Of a stretch of 64,000 nucleotides of DNA, positions 25,917 to 35,376 are shown in pieces. Origin of the DNA: JAMXLO01 sp963749575 (GTDB taxonomy: Bacteria; Pseudomonadota; Alphaproteobacteria; Acetobacterales; Acetobacteraceae); assembly GCA_963749575.1 (NCBI GenBank), contig CAVVNM010000012.1, positions 124,001 through 188,000 of the forward strand, in the 5' to 3' direction. Position 1 is the stretch's first letter. Each line of letters opens with the position of its first letter. Below the pieces are notes generated by a model. The model saw only the letters and a list, made by a program, of their open reading frames with translations, did not search any database and was not told the DNA's origin. A program made the position numbers and the translations under genes.

Positions 25917-26783
25917 TTACTTGAACAGGCTCAGCAGCGTCTGCGGTGCCTGGTTGGCCAGCGACAGGGCCTGTGTGCCCAGTTGCTGGCGAATTTGCAG
26001 AGCCTGCAGGTTTGCCGATTCCTTCGCCAGATCTGCATCCACCAGCGAGCCAAGACCGGTGTTCAACGCATCGATCCTGTTACTGTTGTAGGTGATCTGG
26101 TTATTCACATAATTTACATTGCTGCCGATGGTGTTGAGTTCTCCGCCGACACTATTCTGCTGCAGTATGAATTTGCCGCCGGTTGGGCCGGTGGTCAGCA
26201 GCGCTGCGACCGAGGCGGCCTGCGCAGCATTAGTCTGCGCCAAAACTGACGTGAAGGTGAGCGCGTTATACAATGCCGAGCCGCTGTAGGTCGCGAGGGC
26301 ATAGGTTGCGCCCGCCTCGTTGCGGATGGTGTTGACGTTCTTTATAATTGCTCCCCCGATATTGCCGATCAGCGACTTGCCGCTGTAGTTCGCATCCTGA
26401 ATGAACGACTTCACGTTTGCCAGCAGCGAATTGTACTGACTGTCGTATTGCAGGCGCTGGTTGCCAGTCACGTTCCCATCGGAGAGGCTCACCAGCACGT
26501 CACGCATGCTGGCCATGGTATTGGAGATATCATTCAGGCCCGACTGTGTGGTGGCCAGCAGTCCCTGAACGTTGCCGAGCTGCTGGTTCGCGGTGGTGAG
26601 CGCGCCAACGGTTGAACGGACCGACTGCGCTACCGCATAGGCCGCGCCGTCATCGGTGGAATCCGCCACGCGATAACCTGTCGAGATGCGTTTTTGCGAG
26701 GTTGCCAGACCAGCGTTGGTCTTGTTCAGCGATTCGAGCGCGATCATCGCACCCATGTTGGTATTCACGGAATTGAGGGACAT
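25917..26783 (-). CDS. fliC: flagellin
   Basis: This is the filament subunit, 288 aa, exported by the flagellar type III system. It has the conserved N-terminal D0/D1 helices (NSVNTNMGAMIALESLNKTN, ISTGYRVADSTDDGAAYAVA) and C-terminal D1/D0 helices (ANLQALQIRQQLGTQALSLA). The middle is short and rich in Ser, Thr, Asn and Ala, where O-glycans are usually attached. Its base composition is visibly less GC-rich than its neighbours, as is common for highly expressed flagellins. ATG 26783 begins SLNSVNTN, the standard start. A sigma-54-like element lies about 50 bp upstream, and FlbT/FlaF control is encoded just downstream. Confidence 0.95.
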   Translation of the reverse strand: MSLNSVNTNMGAMIALESLNKTNAGLATSQKRISTGYRVADSTDDGAAYAVAQSVRSTVGALTTANQQLGNVQGLLATTQSGLNDISNTMASMRDVLVSLSDGNVTGNQRLQYDSQYNSLLANVKSFIQDANYSGKSLIGNIGGAIIKNVNTIRNEAGATYALATYSGSALYNALTFTSVLAQTNAAQAASVAALLTTGPTGGKFILQQNSVGGELNTIGSNVNYVNNQITYNSNRIDALNTGLGSLVDADLAKESANLQALQIRQQLGTQALSLANQAPQTLLSLFK

Positions 26784-26830
26784 GGTGTCTTACCCTTCTT
26801 GTCCATACGTTACACATGCCCCCGCCTTTT

Positions 26831-26846
26831 GCGGGCGTGACGCCAT
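26831..26846 (-). promoter_or_regulatory. candidate sigma-54 promoter of flagellin
   Basis: On the minus strand ATGGC (26842-26846), ten bases and GC (26831-26832) give correct GG-N10-GC spacing. The -24 box is only a partial match (TGGCGT instead of TGGCAC) and the -12 reads CCGC. It lies about 48 bp before the flagellin ATG. A small CCCGC/GCGGG hairpin (26821-26835) overlaps it. Confidence 0.35.
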
Positions 26847-26892
26847 ACTGACGCTCTGGGGTTAACGCCGGATGAAATCCGCGGCATATTCA

Positions 26893-28035
26893 TCATGCGG
26901 CCGGCAGGAATTTCGCCAGCGACAGGCCGCTCAGCGTGGCGATGAGCTGATAGGACGCCTGCATCTGAGTCTGCACCTGCGAAAGCTGCGACAGTGTCGC
27001 CGCCATATCGACATCCTCGGCCGAGGAGACCTGCCCGGTCAGCGCCGTCTGGGTGTCGCCAAGCTGGGTCTGCGTCGCGGTGAGTGACGACTGCACATTG
27101 CCCAGTACGCCGGCGTCCTGCGCCATGGCACCGACCGCTGCCGACAGACTGACGCGGGTGTCCTGCACCAGGTCATCGAAGCCGGGATCGTTCGCCTGGG
27201 AGCTGCTGAGCGAACCGATCGTCGCCAGTGCCCGCAGCACGTCGCGCATGTATGAGCCTGTGGTGGAGGGTGGACCGCCGACAATCGTGTTCCCGCTGCT
27301 CACTGAATCAGGGATCAGTCCGTTGGCGCTGGCAGGAATGCCGACCGGCTCGGTCTTGTTCTGGCCCACCTGCACGACCGGTGGATTGGCCTGCAACGTC
27401 GCAGACGGCTGCGACAGGTAGGCGGAGAACGGCGACGTGCCGGCGGCATTGGAGGTTGCGATTTGGTACGTTGCGTTCGCCGTCTGCGCTGCGCCGTTGA
27501 CCCCGAGAGCGCCCACCGCGGCGCTGATCTGCGCGAAGAAGCCGTTGGGATTGGCGGCTATGTTGGCGATACTGTCGGGATCCGGCACCGCCGGATTGGC
27601 GGTGTCCTGGCCGGCGAACACGTAGACGCCGCCGTCCTGGGTATCGAGCAGGCTTGCCACCTGACCAAGGGCATCGCGCGCGTTCGCGGCGATGCTGTCG
27701 ATCTCGCTGGAAGCCACGCCTTGCACATTGTTGAGCTGCGCATAGAAGTTGGCGGCGGTCGACTGGAGCTGCGTCAGCGCCGTCTGTGCCACCGACATGC
27801 GTCCGGTCACGGCATCCACGTTGTTCTGCCACGCCTGCAGGTTGGCGATCTGTGGCCGCAGATCGAGCGACACCGGCGCGCCGGTGCCAAGACCGGCATA
27901 GGTGTCGCCGACCAGTCCGGTGCTCACCTGATTGGTGAGCTTGTCGAGCCGGCCATGGATTGTTGCGCTGTCCTGGATCAGTCGGGCGAGCGCGGCGTCT
28001 CCGGTGACGCCGGTCATCGTGATGCTGCCACTCAT
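26893..28035 (-). CDS. flgL: flagellar hook-filament junction protein FlgL
   Basis: This is a 380-aa exported junction protein (HAP3) joining the hook-side FlgK layer to the filament. It has a flagellin-like N-terminal helix (ARLIQDSATIHGRLDKLTNQ), then VSTGLVGDTYAGLG. The C-terminal helix reads EDVDMAATLSQLSQVQTQM and ends YQLIATLSGLSLAKFLP. ATG 28035 is preceded by GAGGAG; an upstream in-frame ATG at 28116 falls inside flgK and is rejected. It follows flgK after 10 bp and is probably transcribed from the flgE promoter. Confidence 0.9.
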   Translation of the reverse strand: MSGSITMTGVTGDAALARLIQDSATIHGRLDKLTNQVSTGLVGDTYAGLGTGAPVSLDLRPQIANLQAWQNNVDAVTGRMSVAQTALTQLQSTAANFYAQLNNVQGVASSEIDSIAANARDALGQVASLLDTQDGGVYVFAGQDTANPAVPDPDSIANIAANPNGFFAQISAAVGALGVNGAAQTANATYQIATSNAAGTSPFSAYLSQPSATLQANPPVVQVGQNKTEPVGIPASANGLIPDSVSSGNTIVGGPPSTTGSYMRDVLRALATIGSLSSSQANDPGFDDLVQDTRVSLSAAVGAMAQDAGVLGNVQSSLTATQTQLGDTQTALTGQVSSAEDVDMAATLSQLSQVQTQMQASYQLIATLSGLSLAKFLPAA

Positions 28036-28045
28036 GGCGCGCTCC

Positions 28046-29518
28046 TCATGCCACCGACTGCAGAAGCTGCGTCCACATCGCCTGCACCGCGGCGATGATC
28101 CTGGCATTCGCCCCATAGGCGTTCTGCAGCTGGATCATGTTCGACATCTCGGTATCCATGTTCACGCCGCTCTGCGTCGACAGCTTGCTGCACAGAGTGG
28201 TTTGCACAGCCTGTTCGGTGGCGAGCTGATTGCTGGTCGTTGCGCTGTCTTGCGCCTGTGCTGCCAGCATGGTGGACGCGAGCTGGCCCAGCGTGGTCGG
28301 CGACACGTAGGGCGCGTCCAGATTGCCTGCGGGCCCGAGGCCGGTGACGTTGGCGTCGAGCGGCGGCGTATCGCCGAGGGTGTTGTTGAGCGCCGCGCTG
28401 ATGATGCCGGTGAAGCCGGCCAGCCCACCGGAGACCGACGGTGTGCCGTCACGTACCGAAGATGGATTGGCCTGCACCGCCGGATTGACCTGGATGATGC
28501 CGGCAAATCCGACGTAGTCGGCCTGCACCGGCGCGGGCGGCGCGGCGGGGCTCGGCACATTGCCGTTCGGATCGCTGAACAGCACGAGTCCCTGCTGTTC
28601 GAAGCGGCTCGCCAGGTTCTGCGCGAATTCGTCCAGCTCCGCCTGATCGGTCGGCAGCGTCGTGTCGCGCAGCGCGATGTCGGCGCCGATCTGCCCGCCC
28701 TGAAGCTGATTTGTGACGTCGACGCCACCCAGCGTGACCGGCGGAATGCCACCTGGATAATAGTCGCCCGGCAACACGTTCACGTCGCTGGTGCTCAGTG
28801 GATTGGCGGTGCCGTGCGTCGGCAGCGGCAGGCCGGCGGACGTGGTGATCATCACGTCGCCGTTGGGCTGTTGCAGCACTTTCACACTGACCAGTTGCGA
28901 CAGCGCCGCCACGGCCGCGTCACGCTGGTTCTCGAGATCCGCGGTGCTCTGCCCCGCGGACTTCATTCTGACGATCTGGTCGCTGAGCCCGCCGATCGTG
29001 TTCAGCGTCGAGTTCAGCGTTGCGACCCCGGCGACGATATTGTCCTGCGCCGTTTGGCGTTGCGCTGTGTAGGCGTTGCTGAGCGTGTTGACGTTCTGCG
29101 CCAGGGTGGTCGCCGCCGATACCACCTGGCTCTGCTGCGGCTGACTGCTCGGGTCATTCAGCAGCGTCGAGAACTGGTTCTGCAGGTTGCCCAGCAGACT
29201 GGCGAGGTCGCTGTCCTGTCCCGGCGTGCCCTGCACCGCGTCGATCGCCTGCAAGGCGCTCTGCCGGGTCTGCAGGCCAGCGACGGTGGCGTTCTGGCTG
29301 AACACTTCCGCCTGCAGGGCGGCGTCGACGTCGCGCGTGGCTGGGCCGGTGCGCACGCCGAGACCGACGCCATCGGCAACGATGCTTTGCTGTGTGGCCA
29401 CCTCGGCCGCGTACCCCGGCGTGCTGGCATTGGCCACGTTCTGCGCCACCAGTGCCAACTGACTGTTGATATTCGCCAGCCCCCCGGTCGCGATCGACAA
29501 TGCCGCGGCGATGGTCAC
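28046..29518 (-). CDS. flgK: flagellar hook-associated protein FlgK
   Basis: This is the 490-aa first junction protein (HAP1), exported to the hook tip. The N-terminus has the rod/hook signature region (SQLALVAQNVANASTPGYAAE). The central part contains a long coiled helix (IVRMKSAGQSTADLENQRDA), and the C-terminus reads VNMDTEMSNMIQLQNAYGAN followed by an amphipathic helix. The length is at the short end for FlgK. It sits 10 bp after flgE and 10 bp before flgL. Confidence 0.93.
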   Translation of the reverse strand: MTIAAALSIATGGLANINSQLALVAQNVANASTPGYAAEVATQQSIVADGVGLGVRTGPATRDVDAALQAEVFSQNATVAGLQTRQSALQAIDAVQGTPGQDSDLASLLGNLQNQFSTLLNDPSSQPQQSQVVSAATTLAQNVNTLSNAYTAQRQTAQDNIVAGVATLNSTLNTIGGLSDQIVRMKSAGQSTADLENQRDAAVAALSQLVSVKVLQQPNGDVMITTSAGLPLPTHGTANPLSTSDVNVLPGDYYPGGIPPVTLGGVDVTNQLQGGQIGADIALRDTTLPTDQAELDEFAQNLASRFEQQGLVLFSDPNGNVPSPAAPPAPVQADYVGFAGIIQVNPAVQANPSSVRDGTPSVSGGLAGFTGIISAALNNTLGDTPPLDANVTGLGPAGNLDAPYVSPTTLGQLASTMLAAQAQDSATTSNQLATEQAVQTTLCSKLSTQSGVNMDTEMSNMIQLQNAYGANARIIAAVQAMWTQLLQSVA

Positions 29519-29528
29519 GGTGTGGTTC

Positions 29529-30906
29529 CTACTGCTTCATATTGATCGTCTGCTGCACCATCTGATCGGCCGTGGTCACCAATTTGGTATTGGCCGAATA
29601 GGCCTGCTGCGCGACGATGAGCTTGGAGAACTCGGTGGCAATGTCGACGTTGGAGCTTTCGACCGACTGAGTGACCAGGGTGCCCGCCCCGTTGGTGCCG
29701 GCGGACTCGGCCAGCGGCGTGCCGGATTGCGCGCTTGCGGTGTAGGCTTGGCCGTTCTGACGCTGTAACCCGTTCGGATCGTTGAAGGTGATCACCGGCA
29801 CCTGCGCGATGGTGCGCGACTGGCCGTTGTCGTAATTCACCACGATGTCGCCGTTGGTTTGCGTGGTGACGGACGAGAACGCGCCGGGCGGCACGCCGTT
29901 CTGGGTCAGGCCACGCAGGCTGTATTGGGTGCCGGCATACTGCGTCAGGCCGCTGGTCCCGCCATAGGTGCCAAGATTGACGGTGATGGTCTGTGCCCCG
30001 GAGCCGGTACCGAAGTCCCTGGTGAAGCTCAGGGTCGCAGCTGTGCCGCCGCCGGCCACGTAAGGGGTACACTTGATGGTGCCCGGGTCGGTGCCATTGG
30101 CCGCAAGTTGACCCACTGTCCCGGCGGACACGCCATTGGTGCCGAATGTTACGTCGGCGGCGCCGACATCTTGTGTCGTCAGGTCCGGGTCCGGCACGTT
30201 TACCTGCACCGTCCAGTTGTTTGGCGCGGTTTGCACCCAGTTCAGTGTGACGGTGTGCATGGTGCCGAGCGAGTCGTACACGTCGATGTCGGAGGATATC
30301 GGCGCGGCGGGCACCGCGGGGCGGGCCGGGCGAGGCTGGGACCGCTGTTCCGGCGGCAGGAGTGGCCGGCAGGTTGGCGGACAGTGTGACGGTTGAGGTG
30401 GGAACCGGATTGTATACCGTCTGGGTTACCTGGATCGGCGTCAGCGTGTTCTGGTTCACGACGGGTGAGCCAGTGTTTGGATCGATCGTGACTGGCCAAC
30501 CGTTGAGATAGTTACCCGCGCTGTTCACCAGATAGCCATTCTTGTTCATCTGAAAATCACCGGCCCGCGTGTAGTATTGCTGTGGATCGAAGGTCGGGAT
30601 GTTGTTCACCTCACCGCTCTGCTGCGAGACCGCGAAAAAGCCCTGGCCGGCAATGCCGAGACCGAGCGGGTTGTCGGTCTGCGTTATGGTGCCCTGCACG
30701 TTGTTGACGTAATCGGGCGTGGCAACCACGGCGCCGAAATCGTTCTCAGTGGTAGTGCTGGTGGTGAGGTAATCGATAAAGTTCGTATCCACCCGCTTGT
30801 AGCCGACAGTTTGGCTGTTCGCGACATTGTCGCTGATGTTGCTGAAGGCGCTGGACTGTGCGGTCAGTCCGCTGATGGCGGTATTCATCGCGCCGAACAA
30901 TGACAT
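29529..30906 (-). CDS. flgE: flagellar hook protein FlgE, one frameshift
   Basis: This is the hook subunit, exported by the flagellar apparatus. ATG 30906 opens SLFGAMNTAISGLTAQSSAF, then SDNVANSQTVGYKRVDTNF and the LGLGIAGQGFFAV core. The frame breaks in a G/C-rich stretch near 30320-30345. The other frame continues PISSDIDVYDSLGTMHTVTL and ends with the FlgE C-terminus (SNVDIATEFSKLIVAQQAYS). Removing one base gives 458 aa, normal for alphaproteobacterial FlgE. Because a hook mutant would waste the whole operon, sequencing error is the likelier explanation. Confidence 0.9.
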
Positions 30907-30940
30907 GGGTCGCTCCGCTGGTTCGTCCGCATGTTGCGTC

Positions 30941-30956
30941 GCAGGAAGTGTGCCAA
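30941..30956 (-). promoter_or_regulatory. sigma-54 promoter of the flgE operon
   Basis: On the minus strand TTGGCAC (30950-30956) and CTGC (30941-30944) give GG-N10-GC spacing with a full TGGCAC -24 box. The element lies about 35 bp upstream of the flgE ATG, leaving a leader of roughly 20-25 bases. It fits control by FlbD encoded at 39097. Confidence 0.65.
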
Positions 30957-31118
30957 CCCAGGGTGCTCGGTTTCGCCGCCAATTATGCCGAATGCAGCGT
31001 GTGCCAGGCAGGAGCCGCCGGGCATTTTGTGCCGGTGGTCATCTGGCGTCGTGCGAAGTGGAGCGGCATCGAGTTGGACGGCAGCCACAATGCGCTCGCT
31101 GGCGCGACGATCGAGCCC

Positions 31119-31133
31119 TGGCACGTGACTTGC
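31119..31133 (+). promoter_or_regulatory. sigma-54 promoter of fliK-flgD
   Basis: TGGCACG (31119-31125), four bases and TTGC (31130-31133) match the -24/-12 consensus without mismatch. It lies 29 bp before the fliK ATG and is divergent from the flgE promoter in the same 255-bp gap. Confidence 0.75.
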
Positions 31134-31161
31134 TGATCGCTCGCATCGAGGAGTGATCGCG

Positions 31162-32487
31162 ATGCAGCCAAGCGTTCCCGTCGCACCGCCCACGCCGGCT
31201 GTGGCGTCGTTGCAGCCGCTTCCGCTGCCGACAGCCCCTGTCGTCGCCGGCAAGATGACGGTCGCCCCAATGGACTTCGGCGGCGAACTGGCGAAGCTTC
31301 TGACCGGCGCGACCGCCACGACGCAATCCGCCAAACCGACGGACGCACCGTCCGCTGCCGCGAACCCGGCCACCGAACCGCAGGCCCCGGCTCTGGCCCC
31401 GCCTCTGGCCCTCGCTCGGGCCCCGGCCCCGCCTATGGTCCTCGCCCCGGCCCCGGCCCCGACGCAGGCGTCGATCCAGTTACCGGAAGACCCCCCTGGC
31501 TCGCCCGCGCTGCTTTTGCCGGAAGCGCCATCGACCGCACCACCCGTGGTCAAGCCGGGCAATGGGCCGCGCAAATCTCCGCCGCGACGCGGCGCCCCTC
31601 CACGGGCCGCCGCGCTCGACACCGGCGCGAACCAGCCACCCGTGCCAACGATCGCGCCGGTGTCCGCTGTCGCCGTCGCCACTCCGGAGCGTGGGCCGGA
31701 GCGCACGGCACCGGCGGCGCCGGGACAGCGCGCCGATGTGCCAGCGGCACCCGACGGTGTCAGCCACGCGCCGACGGAACCGATCGCCGCCAGGCCGACC
31801 GCGCCAAAGCCGGCGCTCTTCGATGCGACCCCGCCAACTTCATCGAGTGTGCAAGCTGCGGCCGTCGCCGCACCGGGCCAGATTGTCCTGGCGAGCCAGG
31901 CCGAGCTGACGGCGCAGGTGCCACCAGATTTGCCGGAACCGGTTGCTCAGTCCACGCCGCCGATGGCGACCGCCGCTGCGCCCGAAGCTTCGCCGCATGC
32001 TGCGCCACCAGCCGCCCAGATCGCGCCTGCGCTGGTACAGCTGGGCCACGCGCCGGACGGTGCGCAGCGGCTGACGGTACGGCTCGATCCACCGGAGCTG
32101 GGCCACGTGCAGGTGCGCATCGACCGCCTGCCGGAGGCGCCGGCGCGGGTCGAGATCACCGTCGAGAAGGCCGAGACCTTGACGCTGCTGCTGCGCGATC
32201 AGCCTCAGTTGCAGCGTGCGCTGGACCAGGCCGGAGTGCCGGCGGAGGGACGCGCCATCACCTTTCACATCGCGTCGCCCGAGTCGGCGGCGCGGAGCGA
32301 GCCGGCAACCTCGCCCGCGCCTGGAGTGGCCGCGGACGGATCGAGCGGCGATGGCTCGCATGGCGCACCGCGAAACGGTGGCCGGCAGGGGCAACCGCCG
32401 GCCGTTGCATCGGACGACGCCAACCCAGGATTCACGCCGATCGCGCTGGCGGGCTGGGCGCGCGGCGGCCTCGACATCACCGCATGA
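31162..32487 (+). CDS. fliK: flagellar hook-length control protein FliK
   Basis: This is a 441-aa exported ruler that sets hook length and switches export specificity. The N-terminal two thirds are extremely rich in Ala and Pro with little conservation, including a tandem-like proline stretch around residues 75-105. The C-terminal 100 residues hold the conserved domain: QRLTVRLDPPELGHVQVRID, then RVEITVEKAETLTLLLRDQ. ATG 31162 is chosen because GAGGAG lies 8 bases before it; GTG 31153 would overlap that site. It is followed by flgD after 19 bp. Confidence 0.88.
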   Translation: MQPSVPVAPPTPAVASLQPLPLPTAPVVAGKMTVAPMDFGGELAKLLTGATATTQSAKPTDAPSAAANPATEPQAPALAPPLALARAPAPPMVLAPAPAPTQASIQLPEDPPGSPALLLPEAPSTAPPVVKPGNGPRKSPPRRGAPPRAAALDTGANQPPVPTIAPVSAVAVATPERGPERTAPAAPGQRADVPAAPDGVSHAPTEPIAARPTAPKPALFDATPPTSSSVQAAAVAAPGQIVLASQAELTAQVPPDLPEPVAQSTPPMATAAAPEASPHAAPPAAQIAPALVQLGHAPDGAQRLTVRLDPPELGHVQVRIDRLPEAPARVEITVEKAETLTLLLRDQPQLQRALDQAGVPAEGRAITFHIASPESAARSEPATSPAPGVAADGSSGDGSHGAPRNGGRQGQPPAVASDDANPGFTPIALAGWARGGLDITA

Positions 32488-32506
32488 CTCGAAAGGGAAC
32501 CGTCCC

Positions 32507-33199
32507 ATGAGCCTCGCTTCGGTCACCGCGCAACAGAACAGCAACAATGCGGCCGCGGCCGCTGCCAGCTCGACGGCTGCGGCACAGACCGGCAGCACGG
32601 CGCTGAATTCGCTGTCGGCAAATTTCGGCGACTTTCTCAACCTGCTGATGACGCAGTTGCAGAACCAGGATCCGACCAGTCCGCTGGACACCAATCAGTT
32701 CACCAGCGAGCTGGTGCAGTTCTCCAGCGTCGAGCAGCAGATCGACACCAACACCAGTCTGACGCAATTGATCCAACTCACCCAGGGCGGCGAGGTCATG
32801 CAGGCCTCGGCGATGACCGGCAAGCGCGTGACGGTGAGTTCCGATCACGTGCCATTGCAGAACGGGCAGGGGACGATCCAGTTCACTGCGCCGGCGGCCG
32901 AGCCGGTGGACGTTGTGATTTACGACGCCAATGGCAACAAGCTGAGCGACAACACAATGATGTCGGTGAAGGGCACCAACACCTGGACCTGGAACGGCGC
33001 CAACAGCTCGGGCACGACGATGCCGGACGGCAGCTACAAGGTCGCAGTTACCGCCGCCACCGCCGGTGGCACGACGACGGCGGTGCCGACCAGCGTGATC
33101 GGCACTGCGACCGGCGTGTTGAACCAATCCAACAGCATCCAGCTGCAGTTGGGCGCGCTGTCGGTTGATTTCTCGCAGGTGCAGTCGGTGGGCAACTGA
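32507..33199 (+). CDS. flgD: flagellar hook assembly scaffold FlgD
   Basis: This is a 230-aa exported cap that helps hook subunits assemble and is then discarded. The N-terminal part is Ala/Ser-rich, followed by the family core DFLNLLMTQLQNQDPTSPLD and FTSELVQFSSVEQQI. The C-terminal half has the FlgD Ig-like and Tudor-like region (PDGSYKVAVTA). AAGGGAAC precedes ATG 32507. The stop codon lies in a small hairpin shared with the convergent beta-propeller gene. Confidence 0.93.
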   Translation: MSLASVTAQQNSNNAAAAAASSTAAAQTGSTALNSLSANFGDFLNLLMTQLQNQDPTSPLDTNQFTSELVQFSSVEQQIDTNTSLTQLIQLTQGGEVMQASAMTGKRVTVSSDHVPLQNGQGTIQFTAPAAEPVDVVIYDANGNKLSDNTMMSVKGTNTWTWNGANSSGTTMPDGSYKVAVTAATAGGTTTAVPTSVIGTATGVLNQSNSIQLQLGALSVDFSQVQSVGN

Positions 33200-33215
33200 C
33201 CGCGCCTACCGGTCA
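33197..33215. terminator. bidirectional hairpin holding both convergent stop codons
   Basis: TGACCG (33197-33202) and CGGTCA (33210-33215) form a 6-bp stem with a 7-base loop. The first arm begins with the flgD TGA, and the second ends with the reverse-strand TGA of the beta-propeller gene. There is no T-run, so termination strength is uncertain. Confidence 0.45.
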
Positions 33216-34367
33216 CGGCCCCATCCGAATCGACGCCGGATGGCCGCCGGACTTGAACCGCTTGCCCGTGTTGGTGACGTCGGTGCCGTCCACCTTCAGG
33301 ATGGAAAAGTCCTGGTCGGCATAGTTTCCCACATACAGGTAGCGGCCGTCGGGCGAGAACGCGATCGGCTCCGGGAAGGCCCCCACCTCGACCGTCTTGA
33401 TCGGCGTCACCGTCTTGCCCGCGATGCGTAGGACCGTGACGCTGCCGTTGGGGTGATAGAACCATGCCTGCTTGAAATTCGAGCCATCCACATTCAACAC
33501 CGCGGCGAGGTTCCCCTGCGGGCTGATCGCCAGCCCTTCCGGGGCGTCGCCTACCGTGATGTGTGCAATTGCGTGCGGGTGCGCGCCTTCCAGGTCGATC
33601 ACCGTCGCCGTGTCCAGGTTGCCGTCGGATGAACCGCCATTGCCGTTGTCGGCAGTTATCGCCAGCGTCGAATCCGGTGTGACCACCACATTGTAGGGGA
33701 ACGGATAGGTGGGGATGTCCAACTTGCGATAACTCACCTGGTCGCCGTCGATGTCGAGCAGCGCCACCTTGTTGTCCGGCGACTTCAGCGCCAGCGCGCG
33801 CTTGCCGTCGGGCGTGAACACCACGTGCGATACGCCGGCGCCGATCGGCACGGTGCCGGTCTGCGTGACGTTGGTGCCGTCGATCTTCAGTACGCTGATC
33901 GTGCCGTCTGCCCGATTGCACACCAGCGCCATGTCGCCCTTCGGGCTGAACGACAGGCCCGACGGTTGCTTGCCGAGGGTGAGTGTCTGCGCGAGCTTCG
34001 GCGGATCGGCTTTCATGTCGATGACGAACAGCTTGTCGGTCGGCACCATCTTGCGTGCGCCGTTGTCGTCAGCGACAGTCATCGAGTCGGCGACCAGCGC
34101 GATGCTGCCGTCCGGCGAGATCGCAAGGTTGGTCGGTGGACCGACAATGGAGTTCTCCAGCTTCAACGCTACGACAGGCTTCGGCTCCTCGGGGTTCGCC
34201 AGATCGAAGATCACCACGGTGTCGTCACCCGTTGGATTGACGATCGGCTTGCCCTGCGCGTCGGTGCCGGGCTTCTCGTCGTTGCCGACGATCATGTAGG
34301 GCGCGGCGCCGGCCGGGATGGCGGCGACGGCGAGCAGCGCAAGGCAAGCGGCGGCATGCTTCAGCAT
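33213..34367 (-). CDS. secreted YVTN-type beta-propeller protein
   Basis: This is a 384-aa protein with a clear signal peptide (residues 1-22, ending IPAGAAP). About seven repeats of a propeller blade follow. Typical pieces are NLAISPDGSIALVADS, LSFSPKGDMALVCNRADG, VVFTPDGKRALAL and IAFSPDGRYLYVGNYA. Such periplasmic propellers bind ligands or act as enzymes (known for the family in general). AAGGAGAG precedes ATG 34367. It is not a flagellar protein, although it is enclosed by flagellar genes. Its role is unknown. Confidence 0.85.
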   Translation of the reverse strand: MLKHAAACLALLAVAAIPAGAAPYMIVGNDEKPGTDAQGKPIVNPTGDDTVVIFDLANPEEPKPVVALKLENSIVGPPTNLAISPDGSIALVADSMTVADDNGARKMVPTDKLFVIDMKADPPKLAQTLTLGKQPSGLSFSPKGDMALVCNRADGTISVLKIDGTNVTQTGTVPIGAGVSHVVFTPDGKRALALKSPDNKVALLDIDGDQVSYRKLDIPTYPFPYNVVVTPDSTLAITADNGNGGSSDGNLDTATVIDLEGAHPHAIAHITVGDAPEGLAISPQGNLAAVLNVDGSNFKQAWFYHPNGSVTVLRIAGKTVTPIKTVEVGAFPEPIAFSPDGRYLYVGNYADQDFSILKVDGTDVTNTGKRFKSGGHPASIRMGP

Positions 34368-34726
34368 AGTTTCTCTCCTTGGTGGGATTCTTCTTGCTTT
34401 GGCGCCTGTCGGAAGCATCGCATGAGGCGGGTTCCACGTTCAATTCTGCACTCATGTTCCGCACCGGAAAAGCCCGGTGTTTTCGACTGCCCGGTGGGTG
34501 CGGAGACATCGCCGCCGAGGACATCCATGCGGTGTCCGCTCGGTTGCCAATGTTGCCCGGAGTGCCTGCAACGGTTTCGCATCCGCACCATGCATGATGT
34601 GCGGATCAGGTTGCGTCGGGCGGCCGGCGCATGACATGCATCGGCGCCGAAGTGCGAGACAAAGCAGCCGGCGTCGCCAACAGCCCGGCGGTTGCCAGCC
34701 GTTCACCAGCTGACGCTACTCCTGCG
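34368..34726. other. 359-bp gene-free stretch with one hairpin
   Basis: I see no convincing gene here: the frames lack ribosome-binding sites and recognisable protein patterns. The one structured element is a perfect 8-bp inverted repeat, ATCCGCAC (34581-34588) and GTGCGGAT (34599-34606), around a 10-base loop. It may be a binding site, or part of a terminator after the cupin gene that ends at 34727 on the minus strand. The rest likely holds the promoter of the beta-propeller gene. Confidence 0.5.
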
Positions 34727-35272
34727 TCAAGTCGGGTTCGAATCCGCGAACAAACGCATCGCCTTCGCCACGTCGTACGGCCGCTCATGCAGCGTCTCCG
34801 GATCCCACTCGCTGCGCTCCTGCTGGAGGAAGTCGCCGCCATAGACGTGGATCGCCCCGGTCAGGCGCGTGATCGGGTTGGTCACCGAATGGATGATGTC
34901 CGCCCCCAGCGGTGTGCAGTCGCCGCGGCACAATGAACGAGCCCCTGCGGCCTCGATCCCCCGGTCGGCATCCGCCGGCAGGCGGCGCCAATAGATGTTG
35001 TCCTCGCGCCCGGTGTAGACGCCGATCACCGCCCACATCCGATGGTCATGCGGCATGATCGTCATGCCCGGCCCCCAGATCACGTTGAGCACTGTCAGGT
35101 TTGGCGCGTGGAACATCACTTTGATACCTGCCCGCTGCGGCTCGCCGATCGCCCCGAGCACCGTGGCCGGCTCGCTCACCGCCCGCGCCACCACGTCGCG
35201 CACCAGTTTGTGGCTGGGATCGGCAGTCACCGCGTCCTGGCAATCAGCGAAGAACCGGTCGAGGTCGAACAT
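34727..35272 (-). CDS. cupin-fold predicted metal-dependent enzyme (cysteine-dioxygenase-like)
   Basis: This is a 181-aa protein of the double-stranded beta-helix (cupin) type, close to the poorly characterised group related to cysteine dioxygenase. Metal-ligand candidates are the histidines of TIMPHDHRMWAVIGVYTGRED and the later ADIIHSV and AIHVYGGD. The N-terminus is a helix (LDRFFADCQDAV). The substrate is unknown. It is divergent from fliF, with which it shares a 156-bp upstream gap. Confidence 0.75.
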   Translation of the reverse strand: MFDLDRFFADCQDAVTADPSHKLVRDVVARAVSEPATVLGAIGEPQRAGIKVMFHAPNLTVLNVIWGPGMTIMPHDHRMWAVIGVYTGREDNIYWRRLPADADRGIEAAGARSLCRGDCTPLGADIIHSVTNPITRLTGAIHVYGGDFLQQERSEWDPETLHERPYDVAKAMRLFADSNPT

Positions 35273-35376
35273 GGATCTTCTCCCTGATAGGCATTAGGTG
35301 CAACGAAGATAACGCGAATTCGGCCGGCGGTAGCAAGATCATTGTGCGCAACCACCCGGCACAATCTGCCGCGCGG

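Noticed and set aside
35355..35372. GGCAC...GCCGC as a sigma-54 promoter for fliF
   Set aside because: The spacing between GG and GC is 11 rather than 10 bases, and the -12 box is poor. A CtrA-type site fits an early operon better.
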